From assembly GCA_904502145.1 (NCBI GenBank), contig CAJGDH010000115.1, forward strand, positions 1 through 6,137: a DNA stretch of 6,137 nucleotides, read 5' to 3'. A program made the translations under genes and the position numbers. This DNA is from an uncultured Eubacterium sp. GTDB taxonomy: Bacteria; Bacillota; Clostridia; Lachnospirales; Lachnospiraceae. This document shows, piece after piece, positions 5,167-6,137 of the stretch; positions within the stretch are counted from its first letter, which is position 1; each line of letters begins with the position of its first letter. The notes under the pieces were generated by a model, which worked only from the letters and a program-made list of their open reading frames with translations, was not told where the DNA came from and searched no databases.

Positions 5167-6137
5167 ATGAACGAAAAAGAAAAAATGCAGAAAAAGGCTG
5201 GTGAAAACAAGGAAATTACAGGTTCTTATGATGAAAGTCTGGCCGTTCGGTGTCATAACGGAACCTTTGTGGGTCAGGCCGAAGGATCTGTTCTTTCCTA
5301 CAAGGGGATTCCCTATGCCGAGCCCCCGGTGGGTCCGCTTAGATGGAAGGATCCTGTTCCGGCGGCAGACCGGGAAGGCGTGTATGATGCAAAATATTTC
5401 GGGAAAAGCCCTATCCAGACCGAGTGGTTTTCTGAAGTCGGCTCCTACTATATAAAGGGGGAGGACTGTCTGAACCTGAATGTCTGGGTCAATACGGAGG
5501 ACTCTTCAAAGGACAAGACCGTCATGGTATTCTTTCACGGCGGCTCCTTTGGCTGGGGAGGAACCAGCGATCCTCTTTATGACGGATACAATCTGATCGA
5601 AAAATTCCCTGATGTCATTCTGGTGACAGCCGGTTACCGTACGGGGATCATGGGATTCATAGATTTTTCTTTCGTTCCCGGCGGGGAGGATTATGCCACC
5701 AGCGGCAACCTTGGGCTGCTGGACCAGGTCTGCGCCCTGAAATGGGTGCAGAAAAATATAAAGGCTTTCGGAGGAGATCCGGATAATGTGACCATCTTCG
5801 GGGAATCCGCAGGCGGCGGAAGCGTCTCCCTGCTGCCGCTGATCAAAGGAACAAAAGGATTATTCCGCCGGATCATCGCCGAGAGCGGTTCGGTCTGCCA
5901 GTCCTTCAGCAGGAGAGAGGCCCGGTATCTGACAGAGAAGCTTCTTAAAAACAGCAAATGTACAGGTATGGACGAGCTGATGGCTCTGAGCGAAGAAGAG
6001 CTGATGGAGCTGAATGAAGACCTGAATGACGGTAATAATTTCCCACTGCGGGATGGGATCGTTCTCCCGGAAGACCTGTACAGTGCCTGGGAGGATCCGG
6101 ACCTTGCCGATATCGACTTCATGACCGGGACCAACAA
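5167..6137 (+). CDS. Type B carboxylesterase / alpha-beta hydrolase, N-terminal part (3' end outside window)
   Basis: The frame is open from ATG at 5167 to the window edge: 323 codons plus two bases. It encodes a serine hydrolase of the carboxylesterase B (COesterase) family, which cleaves carboxylic esters such as acyl or p-nitrobenzyl esters; the natural substrate is unknown. Visible signatures are YKGIPYAEPPVGPLRW (45-60), EDCLNLNVW (99-107), the oxyanion-hole HGG (124-126) and FGGDPDNVTIFGESAGG (201-217) with nucleophile Ser214. The catalytic acid and histidine normally lie beyond the last residue seen, so they cannot be checked. The family is usually about 450-550 residues, so roughly 60-70 percent is present. 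The N-terminus (MNEKEKMQKKAGENKE) is lysine/glutamate-rich and has no signal peptide, implying a cytosolic enzyme. GGGAG (5156-5160), six bases before the ATG, supports this start; Met7 is a less likely alternative. It has its own promoter and is not obviously related to its neighbours. Confidence 0.93.
   Translation, partial: MNEKEKMQKKAGENKEITGSYDESLAVRCHNGTFVGQAEGSVLSYKGIPYAEPPVGPLRWKDPVPAADREGVYDAKYFGKSPIQTEWFSEVGSYYIKGEDCLNLNVWVNTEDSSKDKTVMVFFHGGSFGWGGTSDPLYDGYNLIEKFPDVILVTAGYRTGIMGFIDFSFVPGGEDYATSGNLGLLDQVCALKWVQKNIKAFGGDPDNVTIFGESAGGGSVSLLPLIKGTKGLFRRIIAESGSVCQSFSRREARYLTEKLLKNSKCTGMDELMALSEEELMELNEDLNDGNNFPLRDGIVLPEDLYSAWEDPDLADIDFMTGTN

Noticed and set aside
5148..5204. Short upstream frame of 18 codons overlapping the esterase start
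   Set aside because: There is no ribosome binding site before its ATG, and the lysine/arginine-rich product is just the esterase start read in another frame.
5201..5455. Plus-strand 84-codon frame inside the esterase
   Set aside because: It lies in another frame of the esterase, whose own frame carries continuous family motifs from 5167 to the window end.
5691..6137. Minus-strand open frame at the right edge
   Set aside because: It is antisense to the esterase nucleophile region; the serine-rich translation has no domain signature.

Overview
The window looks like an ordinary chromosomal segment of a Gram-positive, low-to-mid-GC anaerobe, most likely a clostridial relative such as a Lachnospiraceae member. 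This placement is an inference from strong AGGAG-type ribosome binding sites, extended -10 promoters, an A-tract/T-tract intrinsic terminator, frequent AGA/AGG arginine codons, and the style of the QueE, QueC and polysaccharide dehydratase proteins. The exact species cannot be read from it. All genes lie on the plus strand, and I see no mobile element, CRISPR array, tRNA or rRNA.

Region 1 (1-1591) is the end of a 7-deazaguanine (queuosine precursor) operon: the 3' part of queE, then folE two bases after its stop, then queC 21 bases further on. FolE makes dihydroneopterin triphosphate from GTP, QueD (not in the window, probably upstream) makes 6-carboxytetrahydropterin, QueE converts that to 7-carboxy-7-deazaguanine, and QueC makes preQ0. 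No folate gene is adjacent, so this FolE probably serves mainly queuosine synthesis.

Region 2 (1592-4924) starts with an extended -10 promoter. It drives a 670-residue membrane-anchored nucleotide-sugar dehydratase of the CapD/FlaA1/PglF type (surface polysaccharide or glycan precursor synthesis). A short gap holding a GC-rich hairpin follows, and then a 391-residue malic enzyme. The malic enzyme has no obvious promoter of its own and may be read from the dehydratase promoter. A 17-bp tandem duplication covers its stop codon, and a strong intrinsic terminator follows at about 5000-5042.

Region 3 (5043-6137) has its own extended -10 promoter and the first 323 codons of a type B carboxylesterase. 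That gene runs off the window end with its nucleophile serine motif present but its catalytic acid and histidine not yet reached.

The least ordinary signal is regulatory. The promoters at about 1604-1633 and 5084-5111 share a 21-bp imperfect palindrome (17 of 21 bases identical) overlapping their -35 elements, which may be a common operator. Other points of interest are a roughly 30-residue charged insertion in the dehydratase, and two mutually exclusive hairpins around the malic enzyme ribosome binding site. I found no convincing evidence of a new multi-gene system.
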